A DNA stretch of 64,000 nucleotides from a virus: positions 91,303 to 155,302 of IMG/VR virus record IMGVR_UViG_3300045125_000140. One strand, given 5' to 3'. Below are positions 15,944 through 24,332 of this stretch, piece after piece. Numbering within the stretch: position 1 is the stretch's first letter; every line of letters begins with the position of its first letter. The notes beneath the pieces are model-generated. The model searched no databases. It was given only the letters and a program-made list of their open reading frames with translations, and had not been told where the DNA came from. Made by a program: the position numbers and the translations under genes.

Positions 15944-17509
15944 ATGGGCGAGTTCGACGAGACAGAGGTCGAGAAGCGCAAGAAAGAAATCCTTGACGGC
16001 AAGGATATCAACATCAAGCGCATGTCTCGGCATTCAATGGCCGATGTGGTTGGTCAGTTTTCGGAAACCACCCGGCAAGAGATGACGCCGGCATCGGCTG
16101 CAAAAGCTTTCAGCCAGCCGCGGCTGTTCACATCGCTCGTCGATCTTGATCTGTTTTCCGGTGGAATCATCGGGACACGTACCGAGATTCTCGGCGAGCC
16201 GAATACCGGCAAGTCTTTGCTGGCCTACGCACTCGGCGGTGCGTGCCGTCGCACCTGCCGGCGTTGCTTCACTCCGATCGTCAAATGGATCGACGACTAC
16301 TCGGTGCTGAAGCAGAATCCGAAGAAGTGGGAATCCGATCCCAACTCTCCGGACTTCGAATCAAAAACGACGTGCCTGTGCGGAGCGAACGATCCGATGA
16401 CGGTATTGTTTATCGATACCGAGGATCAGTTCGATCCGTACTGGGCCTCCATCTGGGGACTCGATGTCGGAAACTTTGACGACTACGATGCCGTCGACGC
16501 GGATAACGCGAGAAGCGGCGGCAGCGTATGGTCAGGAGTTAAGATCTCCCCGGACGCATCCGTCGTAGTGTGTCGACCGACTTCTTCTAGAACATTGGAG
16601 GACGTAATTCTTCCGATGGTAAAACAAGGCGCGGCCGACGTAGTCATCCTGGACTCGATTGCGTCGTTTGCGATTGAAGAGGATTTAGCGGGGCAAGAGC
16701 GTGTAGCTTCGAGAGCTCGCTTTATGCGTCGGTTCCTCACGCTTCTTCTGGCGGCTCAGATCTCCGCCAACAAGGAGCATGGGGCAAGACCCACGCTTAT
16801 TGCGACCAACCACTACATGCAGGGACCAGTGGCGAACCCCCGTATGAATCCAAACAAACCCACCGGCGGTAAAGCGGTTGGGTATACGATGGATCAGGTG
16901 ATCGAGCTGTCGTCGTCCAAGACCAACGTGGCCTTGGGAGACGAAGGTTGGAAAGAAGGCGCCGTCACCCGCGACGTCACCTTTAAAATCACCAAAGCTC
17001 GTCAAGGAACGCGCACCAACCAGACGGGCACGTTCCGGGTTTACCTTGACGACCACAAGCTTAACGACAAGATCAGCTTTACCGCCGGCGATACCGACGA
17101 TCCGGAAAAGCTGCTCGAATACGTCAAGTCTTGCGAAGATCCGGATGTGTGGCTTGTCGAACAGACCAAATCAGGCGCCGTAAAGGCGTACTGGCTTCTT
17201 GGTCGGCCGTTCAAAAAGGTCAAGGACATCGTCAAGTTCTTAGAGCGTGACGATATCCGATTTATGCTGCGGTTCATCTTGTTTGCGAGATACTTACCAG
17301 TCTCCGGCAAGATGCACCTCAGAGCAACATACTTCGGCTACTCCCCATACACAGATGACCCGGCCATTAAAACCATCAAGAAGTACGACGACAAGCTCGG
17401 GGAAAATCTCCGACGTGCTCGGTCAGCTGTGGCCGGAGCACCACCAGCAAAGCCCACCGCCAAAGAAGACGAAGCCAAACAAGCACTCGACTTCCTTAGC
17501 GAGGGATAG
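15944..17509 (+). CDS. RecA/UvsX-like recombinase with zinc-ribbon insert
   Basis: 521 residues from ATG at 15944. Walker A is GEPNTGKS (84-91). LFIDTEDQFDP (about 155-165) matches the RecA segment with the catalytic Glu, and VVILDSIASF near 235 is Walker B. TLIATNHYMQ resembles the DNA-binding loop L1 entry. Directly after the P-loop helix lies a 45-residue insert with C101, C105 and C108, then C144 and C146, probably a zinc ribbon not found in RecA or UvsX. The first 60 residues could be an oligomerisation arm, and the tail is Ala/Pro/Lys-rich. It probably forms filaments on ssDNA for recombination-dependent replication or repair. Confidence 0.8.
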   Translation: MGEFDETEVEKRKKEILDGKDINIKRMSRHSMADVVGQFSETTRQEMTPASAAKAFSQPRLFTSLVDLDLFSGGIIGTRTEILGEPNTGKSLLAYALGGACRRTCRRCFTPIVKWIDDYSVLKQNPKKWESDPNSPDFESKTTCLCGANDPMTVLFIDTEDQFDPYWASIWGLDVGNFDDYDAVDADNARSGGSVWSGVKISPDASVVVCRPTSSRTLEDVILPMVKQGAADVVILDSIASFAIEEDLAGQERVASRARFMRRFLTLLLAAQISANKEHGARPTLIATNHYMQGPVANPRMNPNKPTGGKAVGYTMDQVIELSSSKTNVALGDEGWKEGAVTRDVTFKITKARQGTRTNQTGTFRVYLDDHKLNDKISFTAGDTDDPEKLLEYVKSCEDPDVWLVEQTKSGAVKAYWLLGRPFKKVKDIVKFLERDDIRFMLRFILFARYLPVSGKMHLRATYFGYSPYTDDPAIKTIKKYDDKLGENLRRARSAVAGAPPAKPTAKEDEAKQALDFLSEG

Positions 17510-17528
17510 CGGAAAACAAAACGAAAAG

Positions 17529-18014
17529 TTGGCGTCCGAGGTAACAGGTCTGGCGCAGACTCGCGGCTCCGGCTGCGGACTGCTGGAGAAGGGAGACCTC
17601 GGCGCCGACTCTCCTATTCACGTGGAGGCCAAGTCCACCACGACCAAGGTATTACGGGTATATTGGTCGTGGTGGTACAAGGCGATGGCGCAGGCCGCCC
17701 CGCGTAATAAAAAGATCGTGCTCCTGCAGCTGGCTTTTATGCAGCGATTTGTCGGCCCGGACACTTGCCAGGATTTACGCTGGATCGGGATGAGTGACAC
17801 AGTCTATAAATGCTTGTGGCCCGAACTTCCGCCAACCGTATTAGCTGAAAAAGCTACCTGGGCGTTTAGACAAGATAAAATTCCTGGCCTCGATAAAAAG
17901 GGCCACTTCAGGATTCAGCAAGGTACCGGAGCTATATGTATGGTTCCGGAGCATCAGATAAACATGACGATGCTAACCGCTGTTCTTAAAACTTTGGAGT
18001 CCTACACTGGTTGA
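17529..18014 (+). CDS. putative Holliday junction resolvase-like PD-(D/E)XK nuclease
   Basis: A 161-residue product if the TTG at 17529 is used. The start is uncertain because no clear ribosome site or ATG precedes the conserved part. TRGSGCGLLEKGD followed by SPIHVEAKSTTTK fits the resolvase pattern of a Gly/Ser-rich turn, an acidic GD and the ExK catalytic strand. Next come a helix with a Trp pair, an Ala-rich helix and a beta strand (KKIVLLQLAF). Such enzymes cut four-way junctions before packaging. It lies just after the RecA-like gene, which supports a junction-processing role. A second candidate for that job is the RuvC-like gene at 21418. Confidence 0.5.
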   Translation: MASEVTGLAQTRGSGCGLLEKGDLGADSPIHVEAKSTTTKVLRVYWSWWYKAMAQAAPRNKKIVLLQLAFMQRFVGPDTCQDLRWIGMSDTVYKCLWPELPPTVLAEKATWAFRQDKIPGLDKKGHFRIQQGTGAICMVPEHQINMTMLTAVLKTLESYTG

Positions 18015-18038
18015 TACCCAAGTACGGAGTCCGACATC

Positions 18039-18329
18039 ATGAACGATCTTTTTGACGAGTTTAGTGCCGACGGTTATTCATCTTTAATGGGGCAGTTTAT
18101 TCACAAATTACTACGGTGTTGCTACCTTGCCCCGGTCGATATCTCGACGTATAATGGTTCGGTTCTTGCAGCCTTCACGGACGGATCGAGCGTACTAATT
18201 CCCGAGAAGAGTTTTCGGGAGCTCGCCGCCCTTCCTGACTCAGCCTTTTCACAGGCGTTGATGGCGTATATCAGATATGAACCTGTTGCAACAAATGGCT
18301 CGGTTCTTCAAAACGGTAACGCCGGTTGA
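18039..18329 (+). CDS. hypothetical protein
   Basis: ATG at 18039 with CGGAG about nine bases upstream. The 96-residue product has no recognised domain. Residues 25-60 alternate hydrophobic and polar residues, suggesting a small beta sheet. It overlaps the following nuclease gene by 53 nt in another frame. Confidence 0.55.
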   Translation: MNDLFDEFSADGYSSLMGQFIHKLLRCCYLAPVDISTYNGSVLAAFTDGSSVLIPEKSFRELAALPDSAFSQALMAYIRYEPVATNGSVLQNGNAG

Positions 18330-18951
18330 AGCGAGTGATGTTCTAGATTTAAATGACGTAGTCGTACAGATAGCAACCAAGCGACCGATAAGGGCCAGAT
18401 CCGAAAGATTCTGGCCCTCTTCTATTAACAACCCTTACGGGTGTGATCGAAAAGAAGCCTTATCAAGAATCGAGAAGATCTATACCGATAAGACTCCTCC
18501 GGATATCGGATCGCATCGATATGGAGATCTCGGCAACGCGATTCACCACATCATCCAAACCGAGTATCTCGGTCCAAGCGGGATGCTGTTCGGCGGGTGG
18601 AAGTGCCCAAACTGCCGGCAATCGTTTGGCGGTTTTAGCACGTACCCCAAAATGCTCTGCCGCAATAAAATATCGATAAGCCCGGTATCTGAATTTGCGG
18701 GATCAGCGTACGCCGCCCAAGAAATAACCTGCGCGTCGGTCCAGATGGAGAAGATCCGAATGGGCGCAGCCGCGTGGGAATACGAGGAGATAAGGGTGTT
18801 CGATCCGGCGCTCAAGATCTCCGGGCGAGTAGACGGGATTATCGTAAACAACGATGCCGAGTGGTTTACCCTCGAACTTAAAACAACCTCCCTCTCGGAT
18901 TTGAGGGGTTGCGTGCGGAAAAGATATCTGCTAAAAGATTTCCAGCCGTAG
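18277..18951 (+). CDS. Cas4/RecB-like PD-(D/E)XK nuclease, N-terminal part
   Basis: 224 residues ending just after the catalytic core. KISGRVDGIIV supplies the motif II Asp, and FTLELKTTS the ExK pair of RecB-family nucleases. A CPNC-containing segment near residue 108 and another Cys near 126 may hold metal. The last 18 codons after LSD are out of frame with homologous-looking sequence. The -1 frame from about 18900 continues with the C-terminal motifs (next feature). The break lies at a G4 run (18903-18906). Function: probable exonuclease or end-processing enzyme paired with the recombinase. Confidence 0.65.
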   Translation: MNLLQQMARFFKTVTPVEASDVLDLNDVVVQIATKRPIRARSERFWPSSINNPYGCDRKEALSRIEKIYTDKTPPDIGSHRYGDLGNAIHHIIQTEYLGPSGMLFGGWKCPNCRQSFGGFSTYPKMLCRNKISISPVSEFAGSAYAAQEITCASVQMEKIRMGAAAWEYEEIRVFDPALKISGRVDGIIVNNDAEWFTLELKTTSLSDLRGCVRKRYLLKDFQP

Positions 18952-19430
18952 CCGGCACCATTTTAGAAGATGCTCCGATCCTCGTCGAGGCGCGGACGCA
19001 GCTTCCAAAAGCGGCGCACGTAACTCAAGCTTCGATTTACAGCGAGCTTTTGCTACGCGAGGCTCGGGCCGGTAACTTGTCCTTGAATCCTGACGGATAT
19101 CGAGGAACATTTATCGCGTACATCAATCGAGACACTCTCGAGATAAAATCGTTCTTGCGGAAAAACTCGGCGGCCGTATTTGAATACGCGGCGAGCACCG
19201 TTAAAAACATTATCCGAGTTGTGGAGATGGCCGATCGGATTCCATCCTCCGACGAAGCCGTCGAGCTCGAGAGAGTTACAAAAAACAGAGATCTCGTATT
19301 TAGACACTTACCGAAAACTTGTAGTTCTCGGACGGACAAAAAAGCTACGGCTTGCCCCTGGCAGTTGGTGTGCTTTCCGTATAAGGATACGAGCAAGAAT
19401 AAAGTTGAATACTTGCAGGAGAGCGTATGA
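18909..19430 (+). CDS. Cas4/RecB-like nuclease, C-terminal part
   Basis: This frame continues the nuclease after a -1 shift. PKAAHVTQASIYSELLL has the QxxxY motif III of RecB-family nucleases. Near the C-terminus a cysteine group (TCSSR, then ACPWQLVCF) matches the Cas4/AddB type that binds an iron-sulphur cluster. TTG at 18909 has no ribosome site, so independent translation is doubtful. With the preceding part the enzyme would be about 380 residues. It overlaps the next gene by 4 nt. Confidence 0.6.
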   Translation: MRAEKISAKRFPAVAGTILEDAPILVEARTQLPKAAHVTQASIYSELLLREARAGNLSLNPDGYRGTFIAYINRDTLEIKSFLRKNSAAVFEYAASTVKNIIRVVEMADRIPSSDEAVELERVTKNRDLVFRHLPKTCSSRTDKKATACPWQLVCFPYKDTSKNKVEYLQESV

Positions 19431-21019
19431 AGAAATCGAAGAACGTGGTTGCCGGAAGCCCGGCAGCAAAACGCGACGAGGAATTAACCGAGAAGGCGTT
19501 ATCGCAGCTCGGTGAAGAGATTCAAAATACCGCCACGGAAGCGCCGTTCGTAATTCCGGAAACGGTCGAAAAGGTTATCGAACGAGCCAAAGAGCTCAAC
19601 AAGGCACGAGACGAAGAGGAGGTCGAGCTGTCGGCTCTTCTCTACAAGCTCGAAGCTGACCGCACGTATAACCAGTACGAGTGCGCAAACTTATCTGAGT
19701 TTGCTATTCAACACCTGGATATGAGCGGGTCAAAGGCGCGCTCGTTGAGCGCGGCGTGGGGCCACTTCCTTAATCTCGGCCTTAAGCCGGAGATCCTCGG
19801 GAGCAAGGGCGGAGTCAGCTTTGTAAAATTTAAGCTCCTCCTCCCATGCATCACCAGAGACGTCATCAACAAGAATAACGTCTCCGAGTGGCTGCCGCTT
19901 ATTAAAAAGGAGGGTGCGACCGCTCTCACCCGCCAAGCCATCGAAAGCAAAGTAAAAACGCTTACCGCAAAAGCGCAGTCGAACGAGGCCGACGATGACA
20001 AGCTCGTCCGTGTTTCTATTATGCTTCGCGGTTCGTTGTCGGAACCGTTCCGTCAACTTATCGAGATGTACAAGGAAGCTACGGGCGTAGCCAGCGATGG
20101 TGAGGCCGTTTTCCACGGAATGAACGCCGCCTCGGCGGCTGTTGTAGACCGTGCCCGCGGCCAAGCTACCGTCGGCGGAATCGTAAATCTTATGGATATG
20201 ATCGCGCGCCTCGCGCCGGTCGCTCCCATAATCTTTTCCGATGATCCCGGAATTACGCTTGACACAATCGGCGTACCCGTGATAAATAAGGTTTATTATG
20301 TAGCTCAGTCGGATATTGGCGCCGGGTTCTGCCTTGCTCCCGATATTCAGTCTGCAGCTAAATTCATGAAGGTGGCGGAATCCGCAGTCCGCGTATTCCC
20401 GCTGCACGTCTCGCCGGAACTCAAACCAACCGTTAAGCCGGAGCTCGCAACCGAGACTCCTGCCGATGACTCAACCCAGACCGATTCAGAGGACGATATG
20501 ACCAACCGTAATTACACAGGGCCCAGCAAGGTTACTCTCGACGACGTCAACAAGACGATTGTTTTCACACTCGAGGGCAGCAATGAACAGATGACCGGCG
20601 TCGTCGCCTCCGTTAAGCCGGAGCGCGGTTACGTATACGTCAAGGGTCACCGCGGCCGCCCCAAGGCGGTCAAGTTTGAAAACGTCGTCTCGCTCCGTGA
20701 GGAGGCGACGATTGACGAGAGCAAGAAGAAGCCGGGTCGCCGCGGCCGTCCTTCCAAGAAGGCCGAGCAGGAGACCCCTGAAACGGCCTCCGCAGGCAAC
20801 GGAGCAGAGGACATTCGTACTACCCTCCGAAACCTGGCCGAAGCCCGCGTAAAGGCTCTCACGGCTCAGGGGCAGGGCGAAACTGCGGCGGAGTTCGCCT
20901 CCAACCTCCGCGCGGTCGTTAGAGACGCTACAGACGCCGCAAAGAACCAAGGACTCAGCCCGGAAGGCGCCGAGCTCCGCGGACTCCGCGCAGGCATTGA
21001 CTTTGTCTCCAGGAAGTGA
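19427..21019 (+). CDS. hypothetical DNA-binding protein with AT-hook-like motifs
   Basis: ATG at 19427 with CAGGAG upstream, in a 4-nt overlap. The 530-residue protein has a helical N-terminal region (about 20-190, with FAIQHLDMSGSKARSL and repeated helices), a middle alpha/beta region to about 330, an acidic linker (DDSTQTDSEDDM), a small beta domain, and two basic segments: HRGRPKA near 405 and KKPGRRGRPSKK near 430. The RGRP cores resemble AT-hooks. The last 80 residues are Ala-rich helix. It probably binds DNA in replication or nucleoid-like organisation. No family name is claimed. Confidence 0.55.
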   Translation: MKKSKNVVAGSPAAKRDEELTEKALSQLGEEIQNTATEAPFVIPETVEKVIERAKELNKARDEEEVELSALLYKLEADRTYNQYECANLSEFAIQHLDMSGSKARSLSAAWGHFLNLGLKPEILGSKGGVSFVKFKLLLPCITRDVINKNNVSEWLPLIKKEGATALTRQAIESKVKTLTAKAQSNEADDDKLVRVSIMLRGSLSEPFRQLIEMYKEATGVASDGEAVFHGMNAASAAVVDRARGQATVGGIVNLMDMIARLAPVAPIIFSDDPGITLDTIGVPVINKVYYVAQSDIGAGFCLAPDIQSAAKFMKVAESAVRVFPLHVSPELKPTVKPELATETPADDSTQTDSEDDMTNRNYTGPSKVTLDDVNKTIVFTLEGSNEQMTGVVASVKPERGYVYVKGHRGRPKAVKFENVVSLREEATIDESKKKPGRRGRPSKKAEQETPETASAGNGAEDIRTTLRNLAEARVKALTAQGQGETAAEFASNLRAVVRDATDAAKNQGLSPEGAELRGLRAGIDFVSRK

Positions 21020-21417
21020 TGAGCGACCCGGCGACAACCGATAAGTTCTGGACATTCCTTATCAAAGGGATGTCCTTCGCCGGTAATCAGGCATCGGCCA
21101 CGGGATGGTTCGTATTTGTAACCATTACCGTGGCCGAGCCGTCCGACATTACCGCGACGTCACCGAAGCGGATGGATCTGCAGTACCTGACCCCTCCGGA
21201 TCAGCCTGTGTCTCTCGACTTGACACAGTTCATTCCGGAGACGGTCACTATGCAGGACATCAGCCCAAAAGCTATAATGGACTATTTAACTCAGCTATTT
21301 AGCAGTCCATTCAAGCAAATTCCAAAAGCTCCCATCGATCTTCCAATGCATCGAATTCCGCCGTCGCAGCGCCGGAAGATGGAAGAGCAGCTACGAGCTC
21401 CTAAAAGAGATCCATAA
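21019..21417 (+). CDS. hypothetical protein
   Basis: ATG at 21019 overlaps the preceding TGA, with AGGA four bases upstream. A GTG three bases earlier is the alternative. The 132-residue product has a hydrophobic beta strand pair (GWFVFVTITV near residue 29) and a Pro-rich, basic C-terminus. No family is recognised. Its stop abuts the ATG of the RuvC-like gene. Confidence 0.55.
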   Translation: MSDPATTDKFWTFLIKGMSFAGNQASATGWFVFVTITVAEPSDITATSPKRMDLQYLTPPDQPVSLDLTQFIPETVTMQDISPKAIMDYLTQLFSSPFKQIPKAPIDLPMHRIPPSQRRKMEEQLRAPKRDP

Positions 21418-21954
21418 ATGCGTATCATGGGAATCGATGAAGGTAGTCGTAAGGCCGGCATAGCGGTCATAGATATCGATCCGTCGCAGCGGAAATTGGT
21501 CTATGCAACTCAGCTTCGGCTGGATAAGGCTCCGTACAGTAAGATGGAGGCGCCCGAGCGCATCTATCACCTGTACGACCAGATCAAGACGGCTATACGC
21601 GCGTATGCTCCAGACCTCGTAAGTTTGGAGCACATTCGTGTAAATATGGGCGGAAAGAATATGGACGCGATGCTTGTCGTCGCCCGCGCTCAATCCGCCG
21701 CCTCCATCGCTGCCTATGAATGCAAGATCCGTTCGATCGAGATTATGGCTAATCAGGTCCGCAGCTGTTTAGGGGTAAAAGCCAAACGCAGGGATGAGGC
21801 GAAGGACGCCATGCGCGAAGTGGTCAATAAGATGTTTGCCGAGGACCTAGCGTCGCTCGGATTTATTGACGGCATCGTTAAATCGGCGGAAGACGTCTCG
21901 GACGCAATAGCGCTGGCATTAGCGGGAAACTATTATGGTACGAGAAAATCCTGA
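21418..21954 (+). CDS. RuvC-like Holliday junction endonuclease
   Basis: 178 residues with an RNase H-fold pattern: MRIMGIDEGSRKAGIAVID (first catalytic Asp near residue 6), DLVSLEHIRV (Glu on strand 4, near 66) and DVSDAIALALA (C-terminal Asp near 160). These three acidic positions match RuvC. A conserved-looking KAKRRDEAKDA helix precedes the last motif, as in RuvC where a Lys/Arg-rich helix contacts DNA. It should resolve branched replication intermediates before packaging. Start directly after the previous stop. Confidence 0.75.
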   Translation: MRIMGIDEGSRKAGIAVIDIDPSQRKLVYATQLRLDKAPYSKMEAPERIYHLYDQIKTAIRAYAPDLVSLEHIRVNMGGKNMDAMLVVARAQSAASIAAYECKIRSIEIMANQVRSCLGVKAKRRDEAKDAMREVVNKMFAEDLASLGFIDGIVKSAEDVSDAIALALAGNYYGTRKS

Positions 21955-22123
21955 AGATTCCTTGGTTAAATACGGAGATACCCACTGTCCAGCATGCGGG
22001 TCAGCCGACGTTAAAATTGAGGAAGTTCGATTTCCTCACAAGACGTTGGTGCAGCTGCTCGGAGAGTGTCTGACTTGCAAACATCTCTGGGTTGAAGATC
22101 TTTTGGATGAAGCGCGGGAGTAA
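21935..22123 (+). CDS. small zinc ribbon protein
   Basis: 62 residues with two CxxC pairs (HCPACG and ECLTCK) about 25 residues apart. That is a complete zinc ribbon, with W/V residues after the second pair. It resembles TFIIS-type and ribosomal zinc ribbons in layout. It could bind nucleic acid or RNA polymerase, a notable idea in a phage with its own polymerase, but there is no direct evidence. It overlaps the RuvC-like gene by 20 nt. Confidence 0.6.
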   Translation: MVRENPEDSLVKYGDTHCPACGSADVKIEEVRFPHKTLVQLLGECLTCKHLWVEDLLDEARE

Positions 22124-22139
22124 TATACATAACGGAGTT

Positions 22140-22484
22140 ATGATACCGTACTGGATATCTAAAACCGTATATAATAAACTTACTCGAATAAAGGTAAAGA
22201 CAGGTCGGTGTCTGATTGATATATTTAACGTAGCAATCAGACACCGATTTGTGTATTCAAGCGTATATAAAGAGCCGACGTCCGAACCTCGGCCGCTAAG
22301 AAAAAAGCTGCGAGTTTCGAGAGCGACTGCTTTAGAGCTGTCTGAATTAGCCTGGGACGCTGGACTTAGTCGGTCCAGGTACCTAGCAGACACGATTACT
22401 CTTTTTTTACGTTTTATTGATCAATCAGTCTTGTGCGATATTTTAGTTCGTGGTAAAGATATCAGGGATCGAATGTTGGAGTAG
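22140..22484 (+). CDS. putative tandem ribbon-helix-helix DNA-binding protein
   Basis: ATG at 22140 is preferred over upstream in-frame starts because ACGGAG lies just before it. The 114-residue product contains two similar blocks: ISKTVYNKLTRIKVKTGRC plus a helix (about 7-40), and LRVSRATALELSELAWDAG plus a helix (about 55-90). Each has a short strand, a helix, a Gly turn and a second helix, the ribbon-helix-helix layout. A single chain with two such units could bind DNA as a pseudo-dimer and regulate nearby genes, such as the sigma factor. The fold is inferred from pattern only. Confidence 0.45.
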   Translation: MIPYWISKTVYNKLTRIKVKTGRCLIDIFNVAIRHRFVYSSVYKEPTSEPRPLRKKLRVSRATALELSELAWDAGLSRSRYLADTITLFLRFIDQSVLCDILVRGKDIRDRMLE

Positions 22485-22487
22485 TAT

Positions 22488-22922
22488 GTGAACAAAGATA
22501 AATTGTCCGCTGACGTGGCTAAGAGGATGCGGGAAGTTGAGGATCAGCTCACGGCTGCGCCCGCGCATCTCGACGCCAGAGAACTGCTGCTCAAATTTAC
22601 TGACGTTCCGGTATCCGGTGTAGATGCTTGCCCGGATGCGCTCATCTCGCACGCTGTGCAATACTTAGGCACACACTGCAAGATTATCTTTCACATAAAG
22701 AACGTCTCCACGGCTCTGATGGAATCTCTAGCCGACGAGGGTAAAAAGATCTGCGTGGACGTGCTTAACAAGCTCGCAGCGCCTGTTACCGTCGACGCCG
22801 GCAGAAGTCCGGTGTTCAGAGGTCAGTGGGATTTTGTAGCCTGGGGCATTCCCATCCTGAGATCCTCTGAACTGGAGAAGCACATATTAAAGTGCTTCAT
22901 TAACAAATTAAAGGAGGTTTGA
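22488..22922 (+). CDS. hypothetical protein upstream of the sigma factor
   Basis: GTG start with TTGGAG seven bases upstream. The 144-residue product is alpha/beta with a helical N-terminus and scattered cysteines (C46, C64, C87 and C135) that do not form a ribbon. No family is recognised. It ends directly before the sigma factor start, and the strong ribosome site of that gene lies in its last codons. Co-transcription with sigma suggests a transcription role only by association. Confidence 0.55.
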   Translation: MNKDKLSADVAKRMREVEDQLTAAPAHLDARELLLKFTDVPVSGVDACPDALISHAVQYLGTHCKIIFHIKNVSTALMESLADEGKKICVDVLNKLAAPVTVDAGRSPVFRGQWDFVAWGIPILRSSELEKHILKCFINKLKEV

Positions 22923-23771
22923 TTGTCCAATGAAATCAAAGATCTTTTTGATTCGGACGACATTGCCAGGCCGCCATTCAATCCGCTTGAAGAGCGCGCA
23001 TATCTCGAAATAATCCATATAAATTGTCAGGGCGACAATCACATTGAGGATCATAATTGCTCCGCTCGAGACGAATTTATAAAACGGAATATGAAACTGG
23101 TGCTCGCCTGCGCCAGACGCTTTGTGTCCGAGAGTGACCCAAGGCTGCCGGATCTAGTGTCTGAGGGCGTGCTTGGGCTGATGCGCGGGATCGACAAGTT
23201 CAATATCGATAAGGTAGGTACAAACGGAAAACCCTACCGGTTTTCAACCTACGGAATGTGGTGGATTCAGTCTCTTATTAGAGAGGCTCTCGGTATCGGC
23301 GATAACCGAGTCATCCGACATAAGTCGTATCACGAGCAATTTAAGAAGGCTCGAGACGAGATATCCGCGGCTACCGGAATTAAGAACATAAATGACGAAG
23401 AAGTTTACATCTACCTAGAAGAGGTCAAAGGCTGGCCGCACGCCAAGATTGTAAAACTTCGGGCAGATACGGATAGAAGAATTGTTCCGGTAACCTCGAT
23501 CGAGGATCCTCCGGACGGAAGCATCGAGCCCATCGATCAGATGCTTTTGAAAGAACGCTCCGAGCTTTTAAACAAAGAACTTAGCAACATGTCGTTCGAG
23601 GACGTGTACCTGCTTATGCAGCATTATCACTCGGGCGATACGTACGACGACATCGCGGAGGCGTTTAATTTAAGCCGCGAAAGAATTCGTCAGCGCGAAA
23701 ATGCAGCACTTCGACAGCTATGGTCGCGGCTGTCTTCGGTTATCGGTACTAACCCTGAGCAGCGGACGTAG
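22923..23771 (+). CDS. sigma-70 family RNA polymerase sigma factor
   Basis: TTG start with a near-ideal AAAGGAGGT six bases upstream. In 282 residues, region 2 covers about 50-122 (FIKRNMKLVLACARRF, then DLVSEGVLGLMRGIDKF and RFSTYGMWWIQSLIREAL, the -10 recognition and melting helix). A linker follows, and region 4 covers about 215-268 with the helix-turn-helix TYDDIAEAFNLSRERIRQRE for the -35 box. Region 1.1 is absent, as in alternative sigma factors. An insert of about 10 residues sits in region 2 (KVGTNGKPY). Given the phage beta/beta-prime polymerase at 53082, it may serve that enzyme, the host core, or both. Confidence 0.92.
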   Translation: MSNEIKDLFDSDDIARPPFNPLEERAYLEIIHINCQGDNHIEDHNCSARDEFIKRNMKLVLACARRFVSESDPRLPDLVSEGVLGLMRGIDKFNIDKVGTNGKPYRFSTYGMWWIQSLIREALGIGDNRVIRHKSYHEQFKKARDEISAATGIKNINDEEVYIYLEEVKGWPHAKIVKLRADTDRRIVPVTSIEDPPDGSIEPIDQMLLKERSELLNKELSNMSFEDVYLLMQHYHSGDTYDDIAEAFNLSRERIRQRENAALRQLWSRLSSVIGTNPEQRT

Positions 23772-24318
23772 GACCGGAATCGGCAGCCGCGGCGTCGAGT
23801 TTCTTTTTATTACGAAGCGCGGAAACTGCGGCAGCAAGACCGAGTCCTGTGAGTCCGATCAGCGGCAGGTTCAGCGTAGATCTCTCACTTTGAGGATAGG
23901 CGCCTCGAGCGGCCGCGGCTTGCGCGAACGACTGCCCGGCCTTGCCTTCACCGAATGCCTCGAACAGGCCGGAAAGCTCCGCCTTGGTGTCCTCTGGAAG
24001 TTTGCCGAGGTGGCGGCGCATACCGGCTACCGACTTAAATATCTTCTGAAGTTCGGCCGGCGATTTTCCTTCGAGCCGCGCACGAAGAAGCAGATTCTGC
24101 ATTAACTGATCTTCGTCGTGCTTACCGGTGAGCGATTTTACTCGCTCACCCAAACCGAAGATCTTTTCGCGAGCCGCGTCTGCCGTAGCCTCACCCACGT
24201 CTTTAGCCGTATCGACGGTCGCTCTTACCGGGCTCATGAGAATTGACTTGAGCACAGACTCTTTAGCAGCCTGCTTTATCAACTCGTCCATGAAGCCGAA
24301 ATAGATGCGATTCGCCAT
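23749..24318 (-). CDS. putative virion protein with N-terminal FMDELIKQAA tag
   Basis: 189 residues. The N-terminus has FMDELIKQAAKES, very like tags in the 29287 and 63056 products. The middle is helical and charged. A hydrophobic, Gly/Leu-rich segment near residue 148-165 (LPLIGLTGLGLAAAVSAL) could be a membrane helix. It is the last gene of the leftward virion run and overlaps the converging sigma gene by 23 nt. No ribosome site is clear. Possible tail or neck accessory protein. Confidence 0.55.
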   Translation of the reverse strand: MANRIYFGFMDELIKQAAKESVLKSILMSPVRATVDTAKDVGEATADAAREKIFGLGERVKSLTGKHDEDQLMQNLLLRARLEGKSPAELQKIFKSVAGMRRHLGKLPEDTKAELSGLFEAFGEGKAGQSFAQAAAARGAYPQSERSTLNLPLIGLTGLGLAAAVSALRNKKKLDAAAADSGPTSAAQG

Positions 24319-24332
24319 GATAACAGTATACC

